A stretch of 64,000 nucleotides of DNA from Microbacterium thalli (GCF_028737325.1 NZ_JAQZCH010000001.1:1284732-1348731), one strand, 5' to 3'. Shown: positions 51,369-60,428, counted from the stretch's first letter. The notes: a model not told the origin generated them from the letters alone. Numbers and translations: made by a program.

Positions 51369-52462
51369 GTGGCGGACGTGTCGGATGCGAGATCGGCCAT
51401 GATCGCGCGCACCGCGTCGCGGCCCGCGCGGTTCGCGCCGACGGTGGACTGAGACGGCCCGTAGCCGATCAGGAACAGACGCGGCTCGTCGAGCGAGCGG
51501 CCGTTCGCGACGCGGACACCGCCGGCCGGCGTCCGCAGGCCGAGGGGTGCGAGGTGGGGGATGTCGGCGCGGAAGCCGGTCGCCCACAGGATCGCGTCGG
51601 CGGGCTCGAACGAGCCATCGGGCATCCGTACGCCGCCCGGCTCGATGCGTTCGAACATCGGATGCCGCACCAGCACGCCCCGGTTGTGAGCCGCCTGGGC
51701 CCAGCGGTTCCAGTGCAGGCCCGTGACGGAGATGACGCTGCCCGGGGGCAGGCCTTGACGCACGCGCTCCTCGACGCCGGCGATGGCGGCGATGCGGGCG
51801 GCGGTGTCGAAGTCGCCCGCATCCCACCGCAGCTCATCGCGGGTCACCCAGAACGTGTCGGCGACGCGGGAGATCTCATCGAGCAGCTGGATGGCCGAGA
51901 TGCCGGCACCGACGATCACGACACGCTCGCCGGCGAACCGGTCGGCCGCGATGTAGTCGTGCACGTGCAGTTGGCGGCCGCGGAAGGTGTCGGAGCCGGG
52001 GTAGTGGGGCCAGAACGGTCGGCGCCAGGTTCCGGTCGCGTTGACGACCCAGCGCGCCGACCAGCTGCCGACGTCCGTGCTCACGCGCAGTCGGCCGCGC
52101 GGATCGTCGTCCGCGCGCTCGACCCGCCGCACGTCGACGGGGCGCTGCACCCGCAGGTCGAATCGCCGCTCGTACGCGTCGAAGTAGGCCGGCAGCACGG
52201 ACCGGGCCGACGCCCGCGGGTCGGCGGGCGGCACCGCGAACCCCGGGAGCTCGTGGATGCCGTTGACGGTCTCCATGCGCAGCGACTCCCACCGGTGCTG
52301 CCACGCGCCGCCCGGCGCGCGTTCGGCGTCGAGCACGACGAAGGTACGCTCGGCGGCACCGGAACCGACGGGCTCGAATCCCCGGCGCCGCAGGTGGTAC
52401 GCGGCGGAGAGTCCGGCCTGTCCCGCGCCGATGACGACGACATCGACGGGTACGGCATCCAT
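51347..52462 (-). CDS. FAD/NAD(P)-dependent flavin monooxygenase-like protein
   Basis: A 371-residue protein with two dinucleotide-binding folds: VVVIGAGQAGLSAAYHLRRRG (FAD, residues 7-27) and ERVVIVGAGISAIQLLDEIS (NAD(P), about 180). A GGAW-x(3)-W-E-S-L segment follows the FAD fold, and ILWATGFRAD marks the C-terminal ATG motif. It resembles class B flavin monooxygenases and ArsO/CzcO-like oxidoreductases. Substrates could be organic sulfur, amines or ketones; none is indicated by neighbours. It is divergent from dnaX (102-bp gap). Confidence 0.85.
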   Translation of the reverse strand: MDAVPVDVVVIGAGQAGLSAAYHLRRRGFEPVGSGAAERTFVVLDAERAPGGAWQHRWESLRMETVNGIHELPGFAVPPADPRASARSVLPAYFDAYERRFDLRVQRPVDVRRVERADDDPRGRLRVSTDVGSWSARWVVNATGTWRRPFWPHYPGSDTFRGRQLHVHDYIAADRFAGERVVIVGAGISAIQLLDEISRVADTFWVTRDELRWDAGDFDTAARIAAIAGVEERVRQGLPPGSVISVTGLHWNRWAQAAHNRGVLVRHPMFERIEPGGVRMPDGSFEPADAILWATGFRADIPHLAPLGLRTPAGGVRVANGRSLDEPRLFLIGYGPSQSTVGANRAGRDAVRAIMADLASDTSATAVSTHR

Positions 52463-52552
52463 GCTCCGTGCAACCGCGCCGCCCCCTGCGCTGTTCCCGC
52501 TCGGCGGCCGAGCGGGGCGGATGCGGGCAGGGCCCATGTCGGTGGTACGCCG

Positions 52553-52558
52553 TAGTCT
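52553..52558 (+). promoter_or_regulatory. -10 hexamer TAGTCT, leaderless start of dnaX
   Basis: TAGTCT with a 6-nt gap to GTG 52565. Confidence 0.5.
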
Positions 52559-52564
52559 GTTCGG

Positions 52565-54934
52565 GTGACCACCGCCCTCTACCGCCGCTACCGTCCCGAA
52601 GCGTTCGGCGAGATGATCGGCCAGTCGCAGGTGACCGAACCCCTGATGACGGCGCTCCGCTCCGACCGCGTCGGCCACGCCTACCTGTTCTCCGGCCCCC
52701 GCGGGTGCGGAAAGACCACGTCGGCCCGCATCCTCGCTCGTTGCCTCAACTGCGCGCAGGGGCCGACCGACACTCCCTGCGGGACGTGCGACAGCTGCGT
52801 CGAGCTCAGCCGCGGCGGCGGGGGATCGCTCGACGTCGTCGAGATCGACGCGGCATCCCACAACGGTGTCGACGACGCCCGCGACCTGCGCGAGCGCGCC
52901 GTGTTCGCGCCGGCCCGCGACCGGTTCAAGATCTTCATCCTCGACGAGGCGCACATGGTGACGGCGCAGGGCTTCAACGCCCTGCTCAAGCTCGTCGAAG
53001 AGCCGCCCGCGCACGTGAAGTTCATCTTCGCCACGACCGAGCCCGAGAAGGTCATCGGCACGATCCGCTCGCGCACCCACCATTACCCGTTCCGGCTCGT
53101 CGCACCCGCCGCGATGCTCGAGTACGTCGAGCAGCTGTGCACGCAAGAAGGCGTGCAGGTCGAGGCGGGCGTGCTGCCGCTGGTCGTCCGGGCGGGCGGC
53201 GGGTCACCGCGAGACACGCTGTCGCTGCTCGATCAGCTGATCGCCGGCTCCGACGACGGCGCCGTGGCGTACGAGCGGGCCGTAGCGCTGCTCGGTTACA
53301 CCCACGCCGAGCTGCTCGACGAGGTCGTCGGTGCGTTCGGCGCCGTCGATGCCGCGGCGGCCTTCGCCGCCGTCGACCGCGTCATCCAGACCGGGCAGGA
53401 TCCGCGGCGCTTCGTCGACGATCTGCTCGAGCGGCTGCGCGACCTGATCATCGTCTCGGCCACCGGCCAGGGCGCGTCGGCGGTGCTGCGCGGCGTCTCC
53501 GCCGAGGAGCTCGAGCGCATGGACCGGCAGGCGTCGATGTTCGGCACCGACCGGCTCTCGCGCACCGCCGATCTCGTCGTCTCCGCTCTCGACGAGATGT
53601 CGGGCGCCACCTCGCCTCGACTGCAGCTCGAGCTGCTGGTCGCCCGCGTCCTGGCCGCAGCGCAGCACGGGGTACCGGCGACCAGCGGCGCGCCGGTCGC
53701 CGCCGCTCCCGCCTCGTCGGCGATATCGGCCCCCGCGGCCTCGTCGCAGCCGGCTGCGCCGCCGCGCATCGTCACGCCCGCCGCATCCGCGCCCGCGGCG
53801 CCGTCCAGCCCGGCGTCGCCGGCGGCCGCACCCGCCGCGGCGGCACCGGCGTCGTCGGCCGCGCCGTCGCCGGCGGCGTCGAACGGGTCGGATGCCGCTT
53901 CCGCCGAGCCGCGCGACCCGTCGACGGTCACGCTCGGGCAGATGCGCGACGCGTGGCCCGAGGTGCTGCAGCGTCTCGAGTCCATCAGCCGCACGTCGTG
54001 GATGATCGCCTCGGTCGCCTCGCCCGTCGCCTTCTCCGAGACGGGCGTGCTGACGCTGTCGTTCCAGAGCCACTCCGACGTCCTGCAGTTCAAGAAGCTC
54101 AACGCCGGAAAGGGGCCGAGCGAAGACCTGCGCGGAGCGATCCTCGGCGTCCTGGGTGTGCGCGTGAAGTACGTCGCCCGGCACGACTCCGACCCCGGCG
54201 GCGGGCCCGCGCCCGGTGGCCCCGCGCCGAGCGCCCCCGGCGGCGAGCCCGGTGGCGACGCCCGCCCGCAGCCCGACGGCCGCTCCACGGGGACCGGTGC
54301 GCCCTCCTCGTCCGCACCGCCCGCCGCATCGGCTCAGCCTGCGGCATCCGCCTCGCCCGCCGCGTCGGCTCCGGCGGCGGCATCCGCTCCCGCCGGGTCG
54401 GGCCAGCCGGCCGGCCGGGCGGGCGGCGCGCCGACGCGCGGCGCCGCGTACGCCGCGCCCGTGACCGAATGGGCGGTGGCTCCGATCCCGCAGGGCGAGC
54501 CGGTTGCCCAGCTCGCCGTCGACGACGAGCCCGAGGACGCCGTCGTCGCACCGGTGCGCACGCTGACGGCACCGCACGACGGTGACATCGACCGGTACCC
54601 CGATCCGCTGCCGCCGATCGACGAGGAAGACCGCGACGACCCTCCGCCGCCGATCGACGACGAGGCCCCCCTGCCGCCGCGTGCCCCGGCCGCCGTCGAG
54701 CGTCGCGCCCCCGAGTCGTTCGTCGGCGCCGCGTCCGAGCGCACCGCGCTGCCGGCAGCCGGCCCGTCGCCCGCTTCGGCGACGTCGCCCGCTCCGGCCC
54801 CGGTACCGGCATCGGAGCGCTCCACGCCGCGTCGCGGCGGCATCGAGCGCTACGGCGAGGCGGTCGTCCGCCAGATGCTCGGCGCCACCTTCGTCCGCGA
54901 AGAGCCCTTCACGTCACCGACGAGATTCGGATAA
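52565..54934 (+). CDS. dnaX: DNA polymerase III subunit gamma/tau
   Basis: A 789-residue clamp-loader ATPase. Walker A is SGPRGCGKTTSARI. A four-Cys zinc module is seen in CLNCAQGPTDTPCGTCDSC. Walker B/DEAH is FILDEAHMV, and sensor 1 is FIFATTEPEKV. Domain III ends about residue 365. A long Ala/Pro/Ser-rich linker surrounds a conserved tau segment (about 455-540: LGQMRDAWPEVLQRLESISRTSWMI). It loads the beta clamp and couples the replisome. recR follows after 3 bp. Confidence 0.96.
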   Translation: MTTALYRRYRPEAFGEMIGQSQVTEPLMTALRSDRVGHAYLFSGPRGCGKTTSARILARCLNCAQGPTDTPCGTCDSCVELSRGGGGSLDVVEIDAASHNGVDDARDLRERAVFAPARDRFKIFILDEAHMVTAQGFNALLKLVEEPPAHVKFIFATTEPEKVIGTIRSRTHHYPFRLVAPAAMLEYVEQLCTQEGVQVEAGVLPLVVRAGGGSPRDTLSLLDQLIAGSDDGAVAYERAVALLGYTHAELLDEVVGAFGAVDAAAAFAAVDRVIQTGQDPRRFVDDLLERLRDLIIVSATGQGASAVLRGVSAEELERMDRQASMFGTDRLSRTADLVVSALDEMSGATSPRLQLELLVARVLAAAQHGVPATSGAPVAAAPASSAISAPAASSQPAAPPRIVTPAASAPAAPSSPASPAAAPAAAAPASSAAPSPAASNGSDAASAEPRDPSTVTLGQMRDAWPEVLQRLESISRTSWMIASVASPVAFSETGVLTLSFQSHSDVLQFKKLNAGKGPSEDLRGAILGVLGVRVKYVARHDSDPGGGPAPGGPAPSAPGGEPGGDARPQPDGRSTGTGAPSSSAPPAASAQPAASASPAASAPAAASAPAGSGQPAGRAGGAPTRGAAYAAPVTEWAVAPIPQGEPVAQLAVDDEPEDAVVAPVRTLTAPHDGDIDRYPDPLPPIDEEDRDDPPPPIDDEAPLPPRAPAAVERRAPESFVGAASERTALPAAGPSPASATSPAPAPVPASERSTPRRGGIERYGEAVVRQMLGATFVREEPFTSPTRFG

Positions 54935-54937
54935 GCC

Positions 54938-55531
54938 ATGTACGACGGCATCGTCCAAGACCTCATCGACGAATTCGGCCGGCTTCCCGGTATCGGGCCG
55001 AAGTCGGCGCAGCGCATCGCGTTCCACATCCTCCAGACGCCGACCTTCGACGTCTCGAAGCTCTCGCACCTGCTGGGCGAGCTGCGTGAACGCGTGCGCT
55101 TCTGCGAGCTGTGCGGCAACGTCTCCGAGCAGGAGCGCTGCGCCATCTGCCGCGATCCGCGCCGTGACGGCACGTTCATCTGCGTGGTCGAAGACGCGAA
55201 GGATGTCGCCGCCATCGAGCGCACCCGCGAGTTCCGCGGGCTTTATCACGTGCTCGGCGGTGCGATCAGCCCCATCGGCGGCGTCGGTCCCGACGACCTG
55301 CGCATCGCGCAGCTCATGCAGCGTCTCGCCGACGGCACGGCGCAAGAGGTCATCCTCGCCACGAACCCGAACCTCGAGGGCGAGGCGACGGCGACGTACC
55401 TCAGCCGTTTGCTGACGACGCTCGAGATCCGGGTCACCCGTCTCGCGTCGGGGCTGCCCGTCGGCGGCGATCTCGAGTACGCCGATGAGGTCACCCTCGG
55501 GCGAGCCTTCGAGGGCCGCCGCCAGCTCTGA
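54938..55531 (+). CDS. recR: Recombination protein RecR
   Basis: A 197-residue protein of normal length. It has an N-terminal helix-hairpin-helix ([17 protein letters not shown]), the zinc finger [16 protein letters not shown], a Toprim domain with [12 protein letters not shown], then [12 protein letters not shown] and a C-terminal Walker B-like strand. RecR forms a ring that loads RecA with RecO at gaps. It is in an operon with dnaX. The small ybaB/ebfC gene that often sits between them is absent. Confidence 0.97.
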   Translation: MYDGIVQDLIDEFGRLPGIGPKSAQRIAFHILQTPTFDVSKLSHLLGELRERVRFCELCGNVSEQERCAICRDPRRDGTFICVVEDAKDVAAIERTREFRGLYHVLGGAISPIGGVGPDDLRIAQLMQRLADGTAQEVILATNPNLEGEATATYLSRLLTTLEIRVTRLASGLPVGGDLEYADEVTLGRAFEGRRQL

Positions 55532-55550
55532 CGGCGACCCTCGCCCGGCC

Positions 55551-57695
55551 TCAGGACTCCGTCGGCGCGTCGGCGAGACCCACGACGTCGAGCAGCCAAG
55601 CCAGCTCGAAGGCGCGCTCGCGCCAGGAGTTGTAGCGCCCGCTCACGCCGCCGTGGCCGGCCGACATCTCGCACTTGAGCAGCGCGTCGGCCCCGACCTC
55701 GCGCAGGCGGGCGACCCACTTCGCCGGCTCGACGTACAGCACACGCGTGTCGTTGAGTGAGGTCACCGCCAGGATGCGGGGATAGGTGACGCCCTCGCGC
55801 ACGTTCTCGTAGGGCGAGTACGACTTCATGTAGGCGTACACCTCGGCGTCGTGCAACGGGTCGCCCCACTCGTCCCATTCGATGACCGTCAGCGGCAACG
55901 ACGGGTCGAGGATGGTCGTCAACGCGTCGACGAACGGTACCGCGGCGAGGATGCCGGCGAACAGCTCCGGGGCGAGGTTGGCCACGGCGCCCATCAGCAG
56001 CCCGCCGGCCGATCCACCCTCGGCGACGAGCCGATCCGGCGCGGTGTAGCCGGTGTCGACGAGGTGGCGGGCGACGGCGACGAAGTCGGTGAAGGTGTTG
56101 CGCTTGTGCAGCAGCTTGCCCTCCTCGTACCACTGGCGGCCCATCTCGCCGCCGCCGCGGACGTGTGCGACGGCGAAGACGACGCCCCGATCCAGCAGCG
56201 AGAGCCGAGCGACGGACATCGCCGGGTCGATGGAGTGCTCGTACGAGCCGTAGCCGTAGAGGTGCAGCGCGCGCGGAGCGGCATCCGCTGCAGCGGGGTC
56301 GCCGAACGAGCGCTTCCACACCACCGAGACGGGGATGCGGGTTCCGTCGTCGGCGACCGCCCAAACGCGTCGCTGCTCGTAGTCCTCCGGCTGGTAGCCG
56401 CCGAGCACCGGCTGACGCTTGCGCAAGAGCAGCTCGCCGGTCTCGACGACGTAGTCGTAGACGGCGGCGGGCGTCACGAACGAGCCGTATCCGAGCCGGA
56501 CCACGGGCGGAGCCCACTCGGGGTTCCCGCCCGAGCCGACGGTGTACAACGGTTCGGGGAAGGTGATCTCGTCGACCGATCCGCTCGCGTAGTCGAAGAC
56601 GCCGAGACGCTGCAGCCCCTCGCGGCGGTAGCCGAGCAGCGCCCAGTCGCGGAAGGTCGACAGGCCCTCCAAGCGGCGCCCGGGCACGTGGGGAAGCACG
56701 ACCTCGCGGGCACCGGTGGGGTCGTCGGCGGCGACGCGGACGAGCTCGAAGTCCAGCGCGCCGTCGTTGTGCAGGATGTAGAGCACGTCCTCGCCGTCCA
56801 CGACCGCGTGCGAGAGCTCGTACTCGACGCCCTCGCGGCGCGGCCACACCGACCGGGGCTCGGCTCGCAGGTCGTCGGCGGGCACGAGGAACTCCTCGCT
56901 CGTGATCGACGAGCCGACCTCGATCACGAGGTAGCGGTCACTGCGGGTGAAGCCCGCGCCGACCCAGTAGCGCTCGTCCGGCTCGTGGAACAGACGCTGA
57001 TCGGATGCCGGGTCGGTGCCGATCTCGTGCAGCCACACCGAGTCGGGGCGCCAGGCGTCGTCGACGGTCGAGTAGACGACGAATCGGCCGTCCGGCGACA
57101 GCGAGGCACCGGCGAAGGTGCCGGGGATCTCGTCGGGCAATGTGCGGCCGGTCGCGATGTCGCGGATGCGCAGCGTGTAGCGCTCGTCGCCCTCGGTGTC
57201 GACGCCGTACAGCAGCAGCGAGCCGTCCGTGGAGACCTCGAAGCTGCCGAGCGAGAAGAACTCGGCGCCTTCGGCCTCGACGTTGCCGTCGAGCAGCAGC
57301 TGCTCACCGGGCACGTCGACGCCGGGCTCGAGCTGCGGGGGCGTCCAGTCGTCGGCCGAGGCCAGGGGAGCGCGGCAGTGGATGCCGTACTGGCTGCCCT
57401 CGACCGTGCGGCTGTAGTACCACCACGGGCCGCGGCGCGACGGCACCGACAGGTCGGTCTCGAGCGTGCGGCCCTTGATCTCGTCGAAGATGCGATCGCG
57501 GAGCGCCGCCAGGTGCTCGGTGCGGGCGTCGGTGTACGCGTTCTCGGCCTCGAGGTGCGAGAGCACGGCGGCGTCGTCCTTCGCGCGCAACCACTCGTAC
57601 CGGTCGATCACCTCGTCGCCGTGGTGCCGGCGTCGGTGCTCGTGGACGGGGGCGATCGGGGCGGACGGTGATGCGGTGTCGCGAGAATCGGTCAC
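55551..57695 (-). CDS. ptrB: Oligopeptidase B-like S9 prolyl oligopeptidase
   Basis: A 714-residue S9A peptidase. The N-terminal seven-bladed propeller (about 80-410) gates an alpha/beta-hydrolase domain. The catalytic Ser is in EGGSAGGLLMG, Asp in LNDTRVLYVEPAKW, and His in SAGHGGVSGRY. HVRGGGEMGRQWYE upstream of the Ser is the family signature. Oligopeptidase B cleaves short peptides after Arg or Lys in the cytoplasm. No signal peptide is seen. GTG 57695 is 6 nt from TACCGT on the minus strand. Confidence 0.94.
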   Translation of the reverse strand: MTDSRDTASPSAPIAPVHEHRRRHHGDEVIDRYEWLRAKDDAAVLSHLEAENAYTDARTEHLAALRDRIFDEIKGRTLETDLSVPSRRGPWWYYSRTVEGSQYGIHCRAPLASADDWTPPQLEPGVDVPGEQLLLDGNVEAEGAEFFSLGSFEVSTDGSLLLYGVDTEGDERYTLRIRDIATGRTLPDEIPGTFAGASLSPDGRFVVYSTVDDAWRPDSVWLHEIGTDPASDQRLFHEPDERYWVGAGFTRSDRYLVIEVGSSITSEEFLVPADDLRAEPRSVWPRREGVEYELSHAVVDGEDVLYILHNDGALDFELVRVAADDPTGAREVVLPHVPGRRLEGLSTFRDWALLGYRREGLQRLGVFDYASGSVDEITFPEPLYTVGSGGNPEWAPPVVRLGYGSFVTPAAVYDYVVETGELLLRKRQPVLGGYQPEDYEQRRVWAVADDGTRIPVSVVWKRSFGDPAAADAAPRALHLYGYGSYEHSIDPAMSVARLSLLDRGVVFAVAHVRGGGEMGRQWYEEGKLLHKRNTFTDFVAVARHLVDTGYTAPDRLVAEGGSAGGLLMGAVANLAPELFAGILAAVPFVDALTTILDPSLPLTVIEWDEWGDPLHDAEVYAYMKSYSPYENVREGVTYPRILAVTSLNDTRVLYVEPAKWVARLREVGADALLKCEMSAGHGGVSGRYNSWRERAFELAWLLDVVGLADAPTES

Positions 57696-57701
57696 CGTTC
57701 C

Positions 57702-57707
57702 ACGGTA
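57702..57707 (-). promoter_or_regulatory. -10 hexamer TACCGT of the oligopeptidase gene
   Basis: Minus-strand TACCGT, 6-nt gap to GTG 57695. Confidence 0.5.
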
Positions 57708-57789
57708 GTGCCGCGTCCGCGCTGCCCGGCCGGACGATTGCCGGTCGCACGGATCGATGTGGCAGGATTCGATGGTCCGGTTGCCGGAC

Positions 57790-57807
57790 CCTGAACAGAC
57801 GGTGAAC
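57790..57807 (-). promoter_or_regulatory. Candidate PHO box upstream of the Pi transporter
   Basis: On the minus strand, GTTCACC (57807-57801) and GTTCAGG (57796-57790) recur with exact 11-nt period, matching PhoP direct-repeat units. The site sits 88 bp before the transporter start. Confidence 0.5.
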
Positions 57808-57894
57808 TCTTCGTTCGCGCCCGCCGCCGCCGCGGCATCCCGATTCGTCCTGCGGACCCGCGCTCGCGCGGCCGCACGTCACAGAGAGCGCGTA

Positions 57895-59130
57895 GTGGAA
57901 ACCGCTGTCCTGATCCTCCTGCTGGTCATCGCACTGGCCCTGTTCTTCGACTTCACCAACGGCTTCCACGACACGGCGAACGCCATGGCGACGCCCATCG
58001 CGACCGGGGCGCTCAAGCCCAAGGTCGCCGTGCTGCTGGCGGCCGGACTCAACCTCGTCGGAGCCTTCCTGTCGACCGAGGTCGCCAAGACCGTCTCGCA
58101 CGGCATCATCCACGAGGATCAGCTCGCCGCGACGGCTCTGCTGCCGCTGATCTTCGCCGGACTCATCGGCGCGATCACCTGGAACATGCTGACGTGGCTG
58201 CTGGGGCTGCCCTCGAGCTCGTCGCACGCGCTGTTCGGCGGCCTGATCGGAGCGACCCTGGTCGGCGTCGGCGCCATGGCGATCGACTTCGGCGTCGTGC
58301 TGAGCAAGATCATCCTGCCCGCGCTCATCGCCCCGGTCACCGCCGGGATCATCGCCTTCACCGTGACGAAGGTCGCCTATGCCGTGACCCGTCGCCACGA
58401 CGGCAAGCCCGACGGGCGCGACGGGTTCCGCTGGGGCCAGATCTTCACCTCGTCGCTCGTCGCGCTCGCGCACGGCACCAACGACGCGCAGAAGACGATG
58501 GGCGTCATCACTCTCGCCCTCATCGCCGCGGGATGGCAGAACGCCGAGCACGCCGAGCCGCAGCTGTGGGTCATCGTCGCATGCGCCGTCACGATCGCGC
58601 TCGGCACCTACATGGGCGGCTGGCGCATCATCCGCACGCTCGGCAAGGGACTCACCGACGTCAAGCCGGCGCAGGGCTTCTCGGCCGAGGCATCCACCGC
58701 CTCGACGATCCTCGCCTCGAGCGCCCTGGGCTTCGCGCTGTCGACGACGCAGGTGGCCTCGGGCTCGGTCATCGGCTCGGGTCTCGGGCGCCGCGGCTCG
58801 ACCGTGCGCTGGCGCACCGCGGGCCGCATCGCGATCGGGTGGCTGCTCACCCTGCCGGCCTCGGGCGCCGTGGGCGCGCTCGCCGCGCTCCTCGTGGTGT
58901 GGTTCGGCGCGGTCGGCATCATCGTCGACGCGGTGCTCGCCGTCGCGATCGTGGTGGTGCTGTTCCTGCGTTCGCGTCGCGACGAGGTGCACGCGGGGAA
59001 CGCGATGAGCGAGGTCGCCGATTCGGGCCTCGCCGTCGATGTGCCGGCCGACCCGCCGCCCACCCGCCGTCAGCGTCGCGAGAAGGCGGCCGCCGCCGCG
59101 CAGACTCCGACACGGGAGGAGGACCGATGA
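57895..59130 (+). CDS. pit: Low-affinity inorganic phosphate transporter (PiT family)
   Basis: A 411-residue permease with about ten helices and the duplicated PiT signature: FDFTNGFHDTANAMATPIATGAL at the N-terminus and ALAHGTNDAQKTMGVITLAL in the second half. It imports metal-phosphate with protons. The C-terminus is a charged cytoplasmic tail. GTG 57895 has AGAGAG upstream and gives a family-like N-terminus. An in-frame ATG at 57772 would add 41 unconserved residues and place the PHO-like box inside the gene. It is coupled to the next gene by ATGA. Confidence 0.92.
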   Translation: METAVLILLLVIALALFFDFTNGFHDTANAMATPIATGALKPKVAVLLAAGLNLVGAFLSTEVAKTVSHGIIHEDQLAATALLPLIFAGLIGAITWNMLTWLLGLPSSSSHALFGGLIGATLVGVGAMAIDFGVVLSKIILPALIAPVTAGIIAFTVTKVAYAVTRRHDGKPDGRDGFRWGQIFTSSLVALAHGTNDAQKTMGVITLALIAAGWQNAEHAEPQLWVIVACAVTIALGTYMGGWRIIRTLGKGLTDVKPAQGFSAEASTASTILASSALGFALSTTQVASGSVIGSGLGRRGSTVRWRTAGRIAIGWLLTLPASGAVGALAALLVVWFGAVGIIVDAVLAVAIVVVLFLRSRRDEVHAGNAMSEVADSGLAVDVPADPPPTRRQRREKAAAAAQTPTREEDR

Positions 59131-59462
59131 GCGTCTCGATCGACTGGCTCGCCTTCGTCCAGGTCTTCGCCGCCGCCATCTGCGGCGCCCTCCTGGTCGT
59201 GGGGTTCTACGCACTCGGGCTGCGCCTGCTCGTGCGCGCGGGCCGGGTGCCGGTGGTCAGCCCGGCGGAGTTCACCGACGCGATCGCCGTGATCAGCGAG
59301 AAGCAGGCCCGCCGCCGGGCGAAGGCCGCCGCCAAGGCCGCGAAGAAGAACCCGCTCACCGCGGGGCAGAAGCGCGTCGCGTTCATCGGCGCCGTCGGAG
59401 CCTTCGCCCTGTGCGGGCTGGCGGTTCTCGGCGGCATCGTCCTCATCGTCGCGGGCCGGTAG
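59127..59462 (+). CDS. Small two-helix membrane protein paired with the Pi transporter
   Basis: A 111-residue protein with a hydrophobic helix at about 9-33, a basic Lys/Arg/Ala-rich middle (about 60-80), and a second helix near the C-terminus (about 86-108). Its ATG overlaps the transporter stop (ATGA), and GGGAGGAGG precedes it, so it is co-translated. It may be an accessory subunit of the phosphate transporter; no known domain was recognised. Confidence 0.75.
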   Translation: MSVSIDWLAFVQVFAAAICGALLVVGFYALGLRLLVRAGRVPVVSPAEFTDAIAVISEKQARRRAKAAAKAAKKNPLTAGQKRVAFIGAVGAFALCGLAVLGGIVLIVAGR

Positions 59463-59473
59463 GAGCCCCGGCC

Positions 59474-59479
59474 TAGGCT
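59474..59479 (+). promoter_or_regulatory. -10 hexamer TAGGCT, leaderless start at 59486
   Basis: TAGGCT with a 6-nt gap to ATG 59486. Confidence 0.55.
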
Positions 59480-59485
59480 GACCGT

Positions 59486-60421
59486 ATGAGCTCTCGCGAA
59501 TCGTCCGAAGCCGCACGCGTGCAGTTCGGGCGCCACGCACCCGCCGAGCACGTGATCGTCCACCTCAGCGACACGCACCTGCTCGCCGGCGGTGCCGCCC
59601 TGGGCGGTCGCTACGACGTCGAGGCCAATCTCGCGGCCACCCTCGCCGCCGTCGAGCGAACCGGCGTGCGTCCCGACGCCCTGGTGTTCACGGGCGATCT
59701 CACCGACCTCGGCGAGCCCGACGCCTACCGCCGGCTGCGCGATGCGGTCGAGCCCGTCGCCGAGCGCCTCGGCGCCCCGGTCGTCTGGGTGGCGGGGAAC
59801 CACGACGAGCGCCCCGCGATGCGCGCGGGCCTGATGGATGCCGCCGGGCCGGGCGGTCGGGACGACGCGCCGCTGACGGGGGTGTGGGACCTGCGCGGGC
59901 TCCGCCTCGTCGCGCTCGATTCGACCGTGCCGGGATGGCACCACGGGCAGATCGACCCCGACCAGCTCGCCTGGCTCGACGAGGTGCTCGCCGAGCCGGC
60001 ACCGCACGGCACGATCCTCGCACTGCACCACCCGCCGCTGCCGAGCCACATCCCGTTCTTCGACATCCTCGAGTTGCGCGAGCAGGACGCGTTCGCCGAT
60101 GTCATCCGGGGCACCGACGTGCGCGGCATCCTCGCCGGTCATCTGCACTACTCGACCTCGGGCACCTTCGCCGGCGTTCCCGTGAGCGTGGCCTCGGCGA
60201 CCTGCTACACGATGAACCTGCAGCGCCCGGCCGCCGCGGTGAACGGCATGGATGCGGGCCAGGCCTTCCAGCTCGTGCACGTCTACGACGACGTGATCAC
60301 CCACGCGGTCGTCCCCGTCGTCGAGGCCCCGACCGGCGACTACTTCTCGGCCGAGTGGACCGCACGGATGGCAGCCCTCTCGCCGCAGGAGCGGCTCGAG
60401 GCTTTTTCGCGTAAGCGCTGA
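59486..60421 (+). CDS. CpdA-like metallophosphoesterase (cyclic nucleotide phosphodiesterase family)
   Basis: A 311-residue class III phosphodiesterase. Metal ligands are complete: HLSDTHL, FTGDLTDLG, VAGNHDER, ALHHPPLP and GHLHYS. The family includes E. coli CpdA and mycobacterial Rv0805, which hydrolyse cAMP and other phosphodiesters in the cytoplasm. It resembles Rv0805 in length and lacks a signal peptide. Neighbouring phosphate transport and aspartase genes do not define the substrate. Confidence 0.88.
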   Translation: MSSRESSEAARVQFGRHAPAEHVIVHLSDTHLLAGGAALGGRYDVEANLAATLAAVERTGVRPDALVFTGDLTDLGEPDAYRRLRDAVEPVAERLGAPVVWVAGNHDERPAMRAGLMDAAGPGGRDDAPLTGVWDLRGLRLVALDSTVPGWHHGQIDPDQLAWLDEVLAEPAPHGTILALHHPPLPSHIPFFDILELREQDAFADVIRGTDVRGILAGHLHYSTSGTFAGVPVSVASATCYTMNLQRPAAAVNGMDAGQAFQLVHVYDDVITHAVVPVVEAPTGDYFSAEWTARMAALSPQERLEAFSRKR

Positions 60422-60422
60422 G

Positions 60423-60428
60423 TAGGCT
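60423..60428 (+). promoter_or_regulatory. -10 hexamer TAGGCT of aspA
   Basis: TAGGCT lies one base after the CpdA-like stop, giving aspA a leader of about 38 nt. Confidence 0.45.

Noticed and set aside
48687-51827. A 1046-codon minus-strand frame opposite the GH65 gene
   Set aside because: Same explanation: Arg/Val/Asp-rich mirror of a well-supported plus-strand enzyme, and it also overlaps the end of another real gene.
53650-54850. Low-complexity Ala/Pro/Ser segment in dnaX considered as a frameshift or assembly artefact
   Set aside because: The frame is uninterrupted to a conserved C-terminal segment, and actinobacterial tau subunits commonly have such linkers.
57772-57894. Longer N-terminus for the Pi transporter from ATG 57772
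   Set aside because: The added 41 residues are unconserved and Arg/Ala-rich, the start lacks a ribosome-binding site, and it would put the PHO-like repeats inside the gene.
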